Source: Patescibacteria group bacterium | Lineage (GTDB): Bacteria; Patescibacteriota; Minisyncoccia; Phycocordibacterales; DATDWN01 | NCBI GenBank assembly: GCA_030916785.1 | Contig: JAUPVY010000020.1 | Coordinates: 1 to 8,721 of the forward strand | DNA: 8,721 bases | Reading direction: 5' to 3' | Part shown: positions 1 to 5,851 of the stretch, in pieces | Layout of the letters: the number at the start of each line of letters is the position of its first letter | How positions within the stretch are numbered: position 1 is the stretch's first letter | The notes under the pieces: generated by a model | What the model saw: the letters and a program-made list of their open reading frames with translations, nothing else | What the model was told of the DNA's origin: nothing | Database searches by the model: none | Program-made: the position numbers and the translations under genes

Positions 1-13
1 TAAGTTGTACTAG

Positions 14-41
14 TTGCAATAGTCAGAGAAAATTATATAAT
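14..41 (+). promoter_or_regulatory. Putative promoter of the T-box leader and aspS
   Basis: A perfect -10 box TATAAT lies at 36-41. A weak -35 candidate TTGCAA lies at 14-19, matching TTGACA at four of six positions, with a 16-bp spacer. Transcription would start near 48, just before the structured T-box leader. The region is AT-rich, so chance matches are likely; the position directly ahead of the leader is the main support. Nothing else was recognised in bases 1-35. Confidence 0.5.
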
Positions 42-163
42 GTAGTCAATCCTTTGATCCGGCCAACACCGGTGAGGTGAAGAAAGAAAGCCCTAAAAAG
101 CAAGTAGAATCTTCCGGTTTTGCTCCGAAAAGCAAAAATGAAGTGATACCTCGGTATCAAAAA

Positions 164-193
164 CAGGGTGGCACCGCGACGAAATCGCCCCTG
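164..193 (+). promoter_or_regulatory. T-box antiterminator helix
   Basis: CAGGG (164-168) pairs with CCCTG (189-193), and GCGA (176-179) pairs with TCGC (185-188), capped by CGAAA (180-184). The seven-base bulge TGGCACC (169-175) carries the tRNA-binding UGGC. UGGC complements GCCA, so the cognate tRNA should have discriminator base G73; bacterial tRNA-Asp and tRNA-Asn both do. The 3' strand (187-193) is shared with the terminator, so the two structures cannot coexist. Confidence 0.88.
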
Positions 194-230
194 CGAATTT
201 ATTAACTAATGAATTCGGAGGGGCTTTTTT
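187..230 (+). terminator. Regulated intrinsic terminator of the aspS T-box
   Basis: GCCCCT (187-192) pairs with AGGGGC (219-224). After a G-G mismatch (193/218), CGAATTT (194-200) pairs with GAATTCG (211-217), and the helix can extend by ATT/AAT (201-203/208-210) with loop AACT. Six T residues follow at 225-230. The aspS ATG is 18 nt past the T-run, so termination would abolish aspS expression. It is the alternative to the antiterminator. Confidence 0.9.
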
Positions 231-248
231 GTTTCTCCAACATCAAAC

Positions 249-1643
249 ATGAGAACATATATCAAAGATTTAAATAAGTTTATAGGCCAAGAAGTCAGTA
301 TTTCTGGCTGGGTTGATGTGCGTAGAGACCAAGGAAAAATGGTTTTTATGGACATGCGAGATATGACAGGTAAAGTGCAGTGTGTAGTGCTTCCTAGCCA
401 TCCTGAAGCCATTGAACAGGTAAAAGAGGTGAGAACTGAGTGGGTATTAACTGTAACTGGAATAATAAACAAAAGACCTGAAAGAAATGTGAAAGAGGGT
501 GTAATAAATGGTGATATTGAAATGGAAATCTTAGGTATTGAGGTTTTGAACAAATCAGAAACTATTCCGTTTGATATTTCAGGAGATACAAAAGAAATTA
601 ATGAGGAAGTTAGACTAAAATATCGTTATGTTGATTTGCGTTCAGCTAGAATGCAAAAAAATATAAGAAACAGACACAAAGTTATAAAACTAATTAGAGA
701 TTTTCTTGATGCCGAAGATTTTACAGAGATAGAGACACCAATGTTAACTAAATCGACACCAGAGGGTTCTAGAGACTTTGTGGTGCCTGCTAGACTGTAT
801 TCTGGTAAGTTTTATGCATTACCTCAGTCACCTCAACAGTACAAACAACTACTTATGACTAGTGGATTTGAAAAATATTTTCAGATAGCTAGATGTATGA
901 GAGATGAGGATAGTAGGGGAGACAGACAACCAGAATTCACACAGCTTGATATGGAATTGAGTTTTGTAAAAAGAGAAGACGTCATGGAACTTAACGAGAG
1001 ACTTTTGATCGAAGTTGTAACAAAACTTTACCCAGAGAAAAAAATTCAGCAAATACCTTTTCCAAGACTTTCATACAAAGAAGCAATGGAGAAATATAAT
1101 TCTGATAAACCAGATTTGAGAGAAGACAAAAATGATCCGAACCTGCTCGCATTTTGTTGGGTTATAGATTTTCCATTCTTTGAACAGACAGAAGAAGGTG
1201 GTTGGACATTTACTCACAACCCATTTTCTAGACCTAAACCAGAGCACATGGAATGGCTGATGAATAAGGAAAACATTGGAGAAATTTTGACTACACAGTA
1301 TGATGTCGCTCTAAATGGCATGGAAATAGGTGGAGGAAGCATCAGAAACCACGATCCAAAGGCTCTAGAGAAGGTTTTTGAGGTCATGGGACACAAAACA
1401 GAAGACATCCAGAGAAACTTTGGACACATGATGAATGCTTTTTCTCTCGGAACACCTCCACATGGTGGTATCGCTTGGGGACTAGATAGGTTTGTTATGA
1501 CTATGCAGAATGAGCCAAACATCCGAGAAGTTATTACTTTTGCTAAAACAGGGGAAGGTAAAGACCTTATGATGGATTCTCCTTCAGAAATTTCTGATAC
1601 TCAACTATTAGAGCTTGGAATTAATCTGAAGAAAAAGATATAA
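249..1643 (+). CDS. aspS: Aspartyl-tRNA synthetase lacking the GAD insertion
   Basis: Class IIb synthetase that charges tRNA-Asp with aspartate in the cytoplasm. The N-terminal OB-fold anticodon-binding domain is roughly residues 1-110 (GWVDVRRD near 20-27). The catalytic core follows, with motif 2 around Arg215 (RCMRDEDSRGDRQPEFTQLD) and motif 3 with GLDR ending at Arg414. Core wording is bacterial-type (STPEGSRDF, LPQSPQQYKQLL). At 464 aa it is much shorter than usual bacterial AspRS (about 590 aa). YNSDKPDLR (283-291) is followed after about a dozen residues by WVIDFPFFE (304-312), whereas E. coli AspRS has the roughly 120-residue GAD domain between them. Otherwise the gene looks intact. 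The position that is Leu in E. coli and His31 in P. aeruginosa AspRS is Gln28, and the family HHPF motif reads HNPF (323-326), so specificity for tRNA-Asp versus tRNA-Asn cannot be assumed. ATG 249 is chosen because the T-box terminator ends just upstream and the OB domain starts at once. No Shine-Dalgarno is seen. Expression is likely T-box controlled. Confidence 0.96.
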   Translation: MRTYIKDLNKFIGQEVSISGWVDVRRDQGKMVFMDMRDMTGKVQCVVLPSHPEAIEQVKEVRTEWVLTVTGIINKRPERNVKEGVINGDIEMEILGIEVLNKSETIPFDISGDTKEINEEVRLKYRYVDLRSARMQKNIRNRHKVIKLIRDFLDAEDFTEIETPMLTKSTPEGSRDFVVPARLYSGKFYALPQSPQQYKQLLMTSGFEKYFQIARCMRDEDSRGDRQPEFTQLDMELSFVKREDVMELNERLLIEVVTKLYPEKKIQQIPFPRLSYKEAMEKYNSDKPDLREDKNDPNLLAFCWVIDFPFFEQTEEGGWTFTHNPFSRPKPEHMEWLMNKENIGEILTTQYDVALNGMEIGGGSIRNHDPKALEKVFEVMGHKTEDIQRNFGHMMNAFSLGTPPHGGIAWGLDRFVMTMQNEPNIREVITFAKTGEGKDLMMDSPSEISDTQLLELGINLKKKI

Positions 1644-1644
1644 T
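1615..1644 (+). promoter_or_regulatory. Possible internal promoter for scpA-scpB
   Basis: A perfect TATAAT (1639-1644) overlaps the aspS stop codon and lies 10 nt before the scpA ATG. A weak -35 candidate TTGGAA (1615-1620) precedes it with an 18-bp spacer. The predicted start near 1651 gives a 4-nt leader. If real, it would let scpAB be transcribed independently of the aspS T-box. The AT-rich context makes a chance match quite possible. Confidence 0.3.
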
Positions 1645-1654
1645 TCCAATATAA

Positions 1655-2383
1655 ATGGATAGTGAATATCAAGTAAAAACACATATTTTTGAAGGACCTC
1701 TGGATACTCTACTTTCTCTAATAGAAAAAAGAAAACTCTTCATAAACGACATATCTTTGGCCCAAGTTGCTGATGATTATATTGCTTATGTAAAAAGTTT
1801 GGAGAACTTTCCTATTGCTGATTCTGCGCACTTTATTCTAATTGCCTCTACTTTGGTTTTGATTAAGTCTAAATCTCTTTTACCCACACTTACCCTGAGT
1901 GAAGAGGAAGAGCATAATATAGAGGATTTGGAAGCAAGACTTCGTGAATATCAAAAATACAAGGCGTTAAGCCAACATTTAAGAGAAAGGTTTAATATTC
2001 ACGTGGAGTACCTTCGTCAGCCTTCAAAAGAAAAGATGGTTGTGTTTACTCCGGACAAAAATATTTCTGTTGAAAAAATAAGAGAAACAGTTAATTCTCT
2101 TATTCTGGGGCTACCCAAAAAAGAATTTGTTCCTAAGGCTATAATCAAAAAAATTATCTCTCTAGAGGAGATGATAGAAACTTTAACTGGTCGTATCACA
2201 GAAAGCATAAAAATGAGTTTCAAGGATTTTTCAGGTCAGGGAAAAGTGGAAAAGGTTAATGTTATTGTAAGTTTTCTTGCTATGCTAGAATTGGTTAAGC
2301 AGGGTATTATACAAGTAAGACAAGATAAAGATTTTCAGGATATCGAAATGGAAAATCAAACTGTAGGAACACCGAGGTACTAG
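1655..2383 (+). CDS. scpA: Segregation and condensation protein A (kleisin)
   Basis: Kleisin subunit of the bacterial SMC-ScpA-ScpB condensin, which bridges the SMC head domains and helps compact and segregate the chromosome on the nucleoid. The N-terminal signature FEGPLDTLLSLIEK (12-25) is typical of ScpA, followed by the helix ASTLVLIKSKSLLP (64-77). An acidic linker begins near 82 (SEEEEHNIEDLEARLREY). The C-terminal winged-helix part ends with VSFLAMLELVKQG (205-217) and a DFQDIEM tail, the expected SMC-cap-binding region. At 242 aa it is close to the usual size (about 250 aa in Bacillus subtilis). It starts 11 nt after aspS and is followed by scpB, its obligate partner. No smc gene is in the window. 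It ends in TAG, the only non-TAA stop among the complete genes here. No Shine-Dalgarno precedes it. Confidence 0.95.
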   Translation: MDSEYQVKTHIFEGPLDTLLSLIEKRKLFINDISLAQVADDYIAYVKSLENFPIADSAHFILIASTLVLIKSKSLLPTLTLSEEEEHNIEDLEARLREYQKYKALSQHLRERFNIHVEYLRQPSKEKMVVFTPDKNISVEKIRETVNSLILGLPKKEFVPKAIIKKIISLEEMIETLTGRITESIKMSFKDFSGQGKVEKVNVIVSFLAMLELVKQGIIQVRQDKDFQDIEMENQTVGTPRY

Positions 2384-2385
2384 AG

Positions 2386-2413
2386 TCGAAAGTTAAAAAT
2401 AGAAAGTTCAAAG
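2386..2413 (+). repeat. Degenerate 7-base tandem repeat in the scpA-scpB gap
   Basis: Four consecutive heptamers, TCGAAAG, TTAAAAA, TAGAAAG and TTCAAAG, follow a loose T-N-N-AAAG pattern. They start 3 nt after the scpA stop and end 14 nt before the scpB ATG, in the longest gap (44 nt) of this gene group. A similar run spans the end of asnB (5822-5849). The copies are imperfect and AT-rich, so the repeat reading is moderate; no function is known to me. Confidence 0.5.
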
Positions 2414-2427
2414 TAATACAAAATACA

Positions 2428-2991
2428 ATGCAGGAAAATCAAAATTTAATTAATAAAATAGAAGCCATACTTTTTTATTTGGCTGAGCCTGTGAGTATTA
2501 ACTCTCTCTCTAAAATTTTGGAATTATCAAAAGAAGAAACCCTATCTGCCATAGGTACGCTGGGAGATTCTTTAACAAATAGAGGATTGAGGTTGGTTTT
2601 TCATAATGATGAAGTGGTTATAGTTACAGCACCAGAACACTCAGAAGCTATAGAGAAAATGGTAAAAGAAGAACGAGAGAGAGATTTGGGTAAGGCAGGA
2701 ATAGAAACTCTTTCGATCGTTGCTTATAAAGGACCTGTAAGTAAAAAGGAGATTGAATATATAAGAGGAGTTAATTCTCAATATGCTCTAAGAAATTTAC
2801 TCCTTAGAGGGTTGATTGAAAGAAAAAATAGCGAGACAGGAATGCGTGGAGTAGGTTATAATATAACAGGCGATGCTTTAAGGTTTTTAGGATTAAGTCA
2901 TATATCTGATCTTCCAGAATACGAAGAAATGAATAAACAGCTAGAGGTGGTGGAAGAAAAAGAAAGTGAATTAGATGAGGCTTCGGAATAA
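2428..2991 (+). CDS. scpB: Segregation and condensation protein B
   Basis: Dimeric winged-helix partner of ScpA in the SMC condensin complex; it binds the kleisin linker and modulates the SMC ATPase cycle. Two winged-helix domains can be read. The first is about residues 8-80, starting IEAILFYLAEPVSINSLSKIL. The second is about 90-160, containing the hallmark GIETLSIVAYKGPVSKKEIEYIRGVNS (91-117) and LRNLLLRGLIE. The usual family glycine-rich GRP-type turn is replaced by MRGVGYNIT. FLGLSHISDLPE then leads to an acidic, Glu-rich tail. The 187-aa length is normal. The gene lies 44 nt after scpA, across a heptamer repeat, and 8 nt before the carboxypeptidase gene. The gap shows no Shine-Dalgarno. 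Confidence 0.95.
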   Translation: MQENQNLINKIEAILFYLAEPVSINSLSKILELSKEETLSAIGTLGDSLTNRGLRLVFHNDEVVIVTAPEHSEAIEKMVKEERERDLGKAGIETLSIVAYKGPVSKKEIEYIRGVNSQYALRNLLLRGLIERKNSETGMRGVGYNITGDALRFLGLSHISDLPEYEEMNKQLEVVEEKESELDEASE

Positions 2992-2999
2992 ACTAAAAA

Positions 3000-3953
3000 A
3001 TGGAAGAAACAAAAAACACAGAACCAATATCTAAAAAATTACTAGTTTTGAATGCACTGCTAGTTATTTCTATTGTTTTTATGGTTTTTCTTATATATGG
3101 ATTGCTCCACAAACCAGTAGTAAAAGAAGAAATAGTCTATAACGAAAAAACTAGCTCTGCAGCATTCGATTCTCTAGAGTTAGAGGCAAAATCTGTTTAT
3201 GTTTTTGATATTGTGAAAAACGAAGTTATTTTCAAGAAAAATGAGTTTGTTCAGCTTCCTCTTGCCTCTATCACAAAACTTATGACAGCTCTCACTGCAG
3301 TAGAACTAGTTCCAGAAAATTCACGCATAACAATAAGAAAGGAGTTTTTATCTGAAGAAGGGGACTCAGGGTTACTGGCCGGTGAATCTTGGAGACTTAG
3401 AGATTTACTTGATTTCTCTTTGACTGTTTCCTCTAATGACGGTGCAAGATCTCTTGCTTCTGTAATAGGGGCTATAAATATGAATACGACTGATTACGAT
3501 TTGGGTAGAAAAGATTTTATTTCCAAAATGAATGAAAAGGCAGAAGAATTAGGTCTTAAACAGACTTATTTCATTAATGAAACTGGCTTAGATAACGGAG
3601 CACTATCAGGAGGCTATGGCTCTGCAATCGATGTGAGTAAATTAATGGAATATTTGATAGAAAATCATTCTGAAATACTAGAGGCGACGAAATATCAAGA
3701 AATAGAAGTAGATTCTCTAGACAAAACTCACACGGCAGTAAATACAAATTTTGATGTTGATCAAATACCCGGACTTATTGCATCTAAAACTGGGTACACA
3801 AGTATGGCTGGAGGAAATCTGGTTATAGCCTTTGATGCTTCTATAGGGAGGCCTATAGTGGTTGTGGTTCTGGGCTCATCAATAGAGGGTAGGTTTACGG
3901 ATGTTTCTAAGCTAGTAGAAGCTAGCCGAAGTTACGTTTCTGGAGCTAAATAA
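3000..3953 (+). CDS. Membrane-anchored D-Ala-D-Ala carboxypeptidase-like protein (PBP5/DacA family)
   Basis: Penicillin-binding serine peptidase of the S11 (DacA) type, expected to remove the terminal D-alanine from peptidoglycan stem peptides outside the cytoplasmic membrane. All three catalytic motifs are present in order: SITK with nucleophile Ser90 and Lys93, SSN at 144-146, and KTG at 263-265 followed by the usual AGG stretch. A single hydrophobic segment at about 14-36, after a Lys-containing N-terminus, looks like an uncleaved signal anchor with the enzyme domain outside. At 317 aa it lacks the C-terminal beta domain and amphipathic anchor of E. coli PBP5, so anchoring is N-terminal. 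An endopeptidase role (PBP7-like) cannot be excluded. It begins 8 nt after scpB with no Shine-Dalgarno. Its place ahead of asnB-mraY-ftsW-murG fits a wall role. Confidence 0.9.
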   Translation: MEETKNTEPISKKLLVLNALLVISIVFMVFLIYGLLHKPVVKEEIVYNEKTSSAAFDSLELEAKSVYVFDIVKNEVIFKKNEFVQLPLASITKLMTALTAVELVPENSRITIRKEFLSEEGDSGLLAGESWRLRDLLDFSLTVSSNDGARSLASVIGAINMNTTDYDLGRKDFISKMNEKAEELGLKQTYFINETGLDNGALSGGYGSAIDVSKLMEYLIENHSEILEATKYQEIEVDSLDKTHTAVNTNFDVDQIPGLIASKTGYTSMAGGNLVIAFDASIGRPIVVVVLGSSIEGRFTDVSKLVEASRSYVSGAK

Positions 3954-3962
3954 AGGGCTTTT

Positions 3963-3992
3963 TGGACACAACCCCTTGTTTTGGGTTATACT
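3963..3992 (+). promoter_or_regulatory. Putative promoter giving a leaderless asnB transcript
   Basis: A -10 box TATACT (3987-3992, five of six to consensus) and a -35 box TGGACA (3963-3968, five of six) are separated by 18 bp. The -10 box ends 6 nt before the asnB ATG at 3999, so the expected start of transcription is at or within a base or two of the A of ATG. The 45-nt gap is the longest in the window after the T-box leader, which supports a transcription unit starting here. Confidence 0.55.
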
Positions 3993-3998
3993 GAAAGA

Positions 3999-5846
3999 AT
4001 GTGCGGAATAGCAGGATATTTTGATCTTAAAACTAAAGAAAAAGAGGTAATTATAGGGGAAATGGTGGCCTCTATAACTCATCGTGGCCCGGACGACGAT
4101 GGTTTTTATGTAGACAAATATGTGGGTCTGGGAATGAGAAGACTGTCTATAATTGATCTTTCTACAGGAAGACAACCCATAACTTCAGCCGACGATAAAC
4201 TTCTAATTTTTCTAAATGGGGAAATATACAATTACAAGGAGCTCCGGGAAGAATTAATTGAAAAAGGTTTTGTTTTTAAAACTCAAACTGATACTGAAGT
4301 TATTTTGCACATGTACGAAGCTTTCGGTGAAAAAATGCTTCCAAGGCTTCGAGGAATGTTTTCTTTCTGCATATATAACACCGAAACAAAAAATATTTTT
4401 GTAGCTAGAGACTTTTTTGGTATTAAACCACTTTATTATTTGGTGGATGAATACGAGAATATTATAGGCTTTTCATCAGAAATAAAAAGTTTTTTGACCA
4501 TTCCAGGGTTTAAGCCAGAGGTAAATGACGACGCCGTAGTTAATTATTTATCTTTCCAATACAACCCTCTTCCTGAAACATTTTTCAAAAATGTTTATAA
4601 ATTACCGCCAGCTCATTTTCTAAGTATTGATTTGATCAACAAAGAAACTCACATAGAAAAATATTGGTCATTTGAATTCAACCAAAATACTAGTCTCGAT
4701 AAATCTAAAACGGCCGAAATAATCCAGGATACTATTAAGAACTCAGTGGAGCATCACATGATAGCAGACGTTCCTGTAGGTGCTTTTCTTTCTGGTGGAA
4801 TAGATAGTTCTATTATCACAACCCTGATGCAGGAAATAAGGAGTGACAAAAAAATAAAAACTTTCACAGTGGGTTTTGATACTTTGACTGAGGGTAAAGA
4901 AGCCAGTGAGACTTCTGATTTTCTTGGTACAGACCACACTGAAATAACTATAGGCAGAGAGGAATACATGAAAATCCTACCGAAAGCCATTTACCATTTT
5001 GACGAACCTGTGGCCGATCCATCTGCAATAGGTTTGTATTTCGTTGCTCGTGAGGCCAGAAAACATGTTACTGTCGTTTTGTCTGGAGAAGGTTCAGATG
5101 AATTATTTGGTGGATACAATATATACTTAGCTCCTTTTGCAAGACAAAAAATGGCCTGGTTGCCTAAATCTATAATAAAATTTTTCCTTGACCTGCCGTT
5201 TAAGTTTTATGGTAAAAATTATTTGAGTAGAGTGAATATGAAACTTGAGGAGTGGTACATAGGCAACGCATCTATCTTTAAAAAGAAAGAAATTGATCTG
5301 TTGTGGAAAGGCCCTAGAGCAAAGACTCAGTCACTAGGGTTTCTGTATAAAAAAGTCTCACATTTGAGTGACTCTACGGCCATGCAGTACATAGACATTA
5401 ACACCTGGCTGGTGGGGGATATACTAGCCAAAGCCGATAAAATGACTATGGCTAACTCCCTAGAGCTACGAGTACCATTTCTTGATATAGAGGTCGCAAA
5501 CCTCGCTAAAACACTTCCAGATGCCTTTAAGTGGTCAGGAGGGGTAACAAAGTACCTCCTAAGAGAAGCGTTCAAAAACGTTATTCCAGAGAACACTAGA
5601 AACCGAAAAAAACTAGGTTTTCCAACACCACTCAAAAGCTGGCTAGATAAAGACAGCAACGATGTGTACGATTTGATTTTGAAAAATGACTATATAAAAA
5701 AGCACATGAGCACAGGTCATATTCAAAAAATAATAAATGAGCATAATTCCAAAACTGTTGATAATTCTAGAAAAATTTACTCATTACTCATGCTTTCGCT
5801 GTGGTATGATGTGTACATTAGTAGAAAGTTAAAAGTAAAAGCTTAA
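3999..5846 (+). CDS. asnB: Glutamine-dependent asparagine synthetase / amidotransferase
   Basis: Class II (Ntn) glutamine amidotransferase fused to an ATP-pyrophosphatase synthetase domain; the family converts Asp, Gln and ATP to Asn. The start is placed at ATG 3999 and not at TTG 3981, because Cys2 must become the N-terminal nucleophile after Met removal (MCGIAGYF). Glutaminase residues are present: Arg48, NGE at 73-75, and Asp98. The synthetase part carries the PP-loop SGGIDSS (265-271), SGEGSDE (362-368), and the later LRVPFLD and KKLGFPTP motifs. At 615 aa it is full length, in the long Bacillus-like class. The flanking genes are a carboxypeptidase and mraY, so amidation of a peptidoglycan precursor, as reported for AsnB/LtsA-type enzymes in Bacillus subtilis and Corynebacteriales, is a real alternative to free asparagine synthesis. 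The C-terminus RKLKVKA is encoded by a heptamer repeat. It is likely transcribed from its own leaderless promoter. Confidence 0.93.
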   Translation: MCGIAGYFDLKTKEKEVIIGEMVASITHRGPDDDGFYVDKYVGLGMRRLSIIDLSTGRQPITSADDKLLIFLNGEIYNYKELREELIEKGFVFKTQTDTEVILHMYEAFGEKMLPRLRGMFSFCIYNTETKNIFVARDFFGIKPLYYLVDEYENIIGFSSEIKSFLTIPGFKPEVNDDAVVNYLSFQYNPLPETFFKNVYKLPPAHFLSIDLINKETHIEKYWSFEFNQNTSLDKSKTAEIIQDTIKNSVEHHMIADVPVGAFLSGGIDSSIITTLMQEIRSDKKIKTFTVGFDTLTEGKEASETSDFLGTDHTEITIGREEYMKILPKAIYHFDEPVADPSAIGLYFVAREARKHVTVVLSGEGSDELFGGYNIYLAPFARQKMAWLPKSIIKFFLDLPFKFYGKNYLSRVNMKLEEWYIGNASIFKKKEIDLLWKGPRAKTQSLGFLYKKVSHLSDSTAMQYIDINTWLVGDILAKADKMTMANSLELRVPFLDIEVANLAKTLPDAFKWSGGVTKYLLREAFKNVIPENTRNRKKLGFPTPLKSWLDKDSNDVYDLILKNDYIKKHMSTGHIQKIINEHNSKTVDNSRKIYSLLMLSLWYDVYISRKLKVKA

Positions 5847-5849
5847 AGA
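5822..5849 (+). repeat. Degenerate 7-base tandem repeat across the asnB stop
   Basis: Heptamers TAGAAAG, TTAAAAG, TAAAAGC and TTAAAGA run through the last codons of asnB (RKLKVKA), its stop, and up to 2 nt before the mraY ATG. The pattern and junction position resemble the run at 2386-2413 between scpA and scpB; TAGAAAG occurs in both. Lysine-rich coding could also produce this by chance. Confidence 0.4.
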
Positions 5850-5851
5850 AA

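Larger units (their letters stand above)
48..230 (+). promoter_or_regulatory. T-box riboswitch leader of aspS
   Basis: This is a tRNA-sensing transcription-attenuation leader. The near-invariant T-box sequence AGGGTGGCACCGCG is at 165-178, followed by competing antiterminator and terminator helices. Upstream are parts matching the family layout. AGTAG at 104-108 resembles the conserved motif before Stem IIA/B. CGG at 115-117 can pair with CCG at 125-127 while 118-124 pairs with 131-137, giving an H-type pseudoknot as expected for Stem IIA/B. A hairpin at 144-159 (TGATAC with GTATCA) fits Stem III. Stem I must lie in roughly 48-100 and looks short; the palindromic CCGG-CCAACA-CCGG element at 59-72 is in it. 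I could not place the specifier loop with confidence. Uncharged tRNA with a GCCA end should favour read-through into aspS. The 5' end is inferred from the promoter. Confidence 0.88.

Noticed and set aside
206..553. Minus-strand open frame of 115 codons over the T-box terminator and aspS start
   Set aside because: It is antisense to the clear aspS frame and the terminator, with low-complexity Ser/Thr/Ile composition and no recognisable domain.
1214..1522. Minus-strand open frame of 102 codons inside aspS
   Set aside because: Shadow of conserved catalytic motifs in the opposite frame; no independent coding signal.
3970..3987. Inverted repeat AACCC/GGGTT between the carboxypeptidase gene and asnB as a terminator
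   Set aside because: Only five pairs with an 8-nt loop, and no T-run follows; it lies within the promoter spacer instead.
3981..3998. Alternative TTG start adding six residues to AsnB
   Set aside because: It would bury Cys2, which must be N-terminal for glutaminase activity, and it overlaps the -10 box of the proposed promoter.
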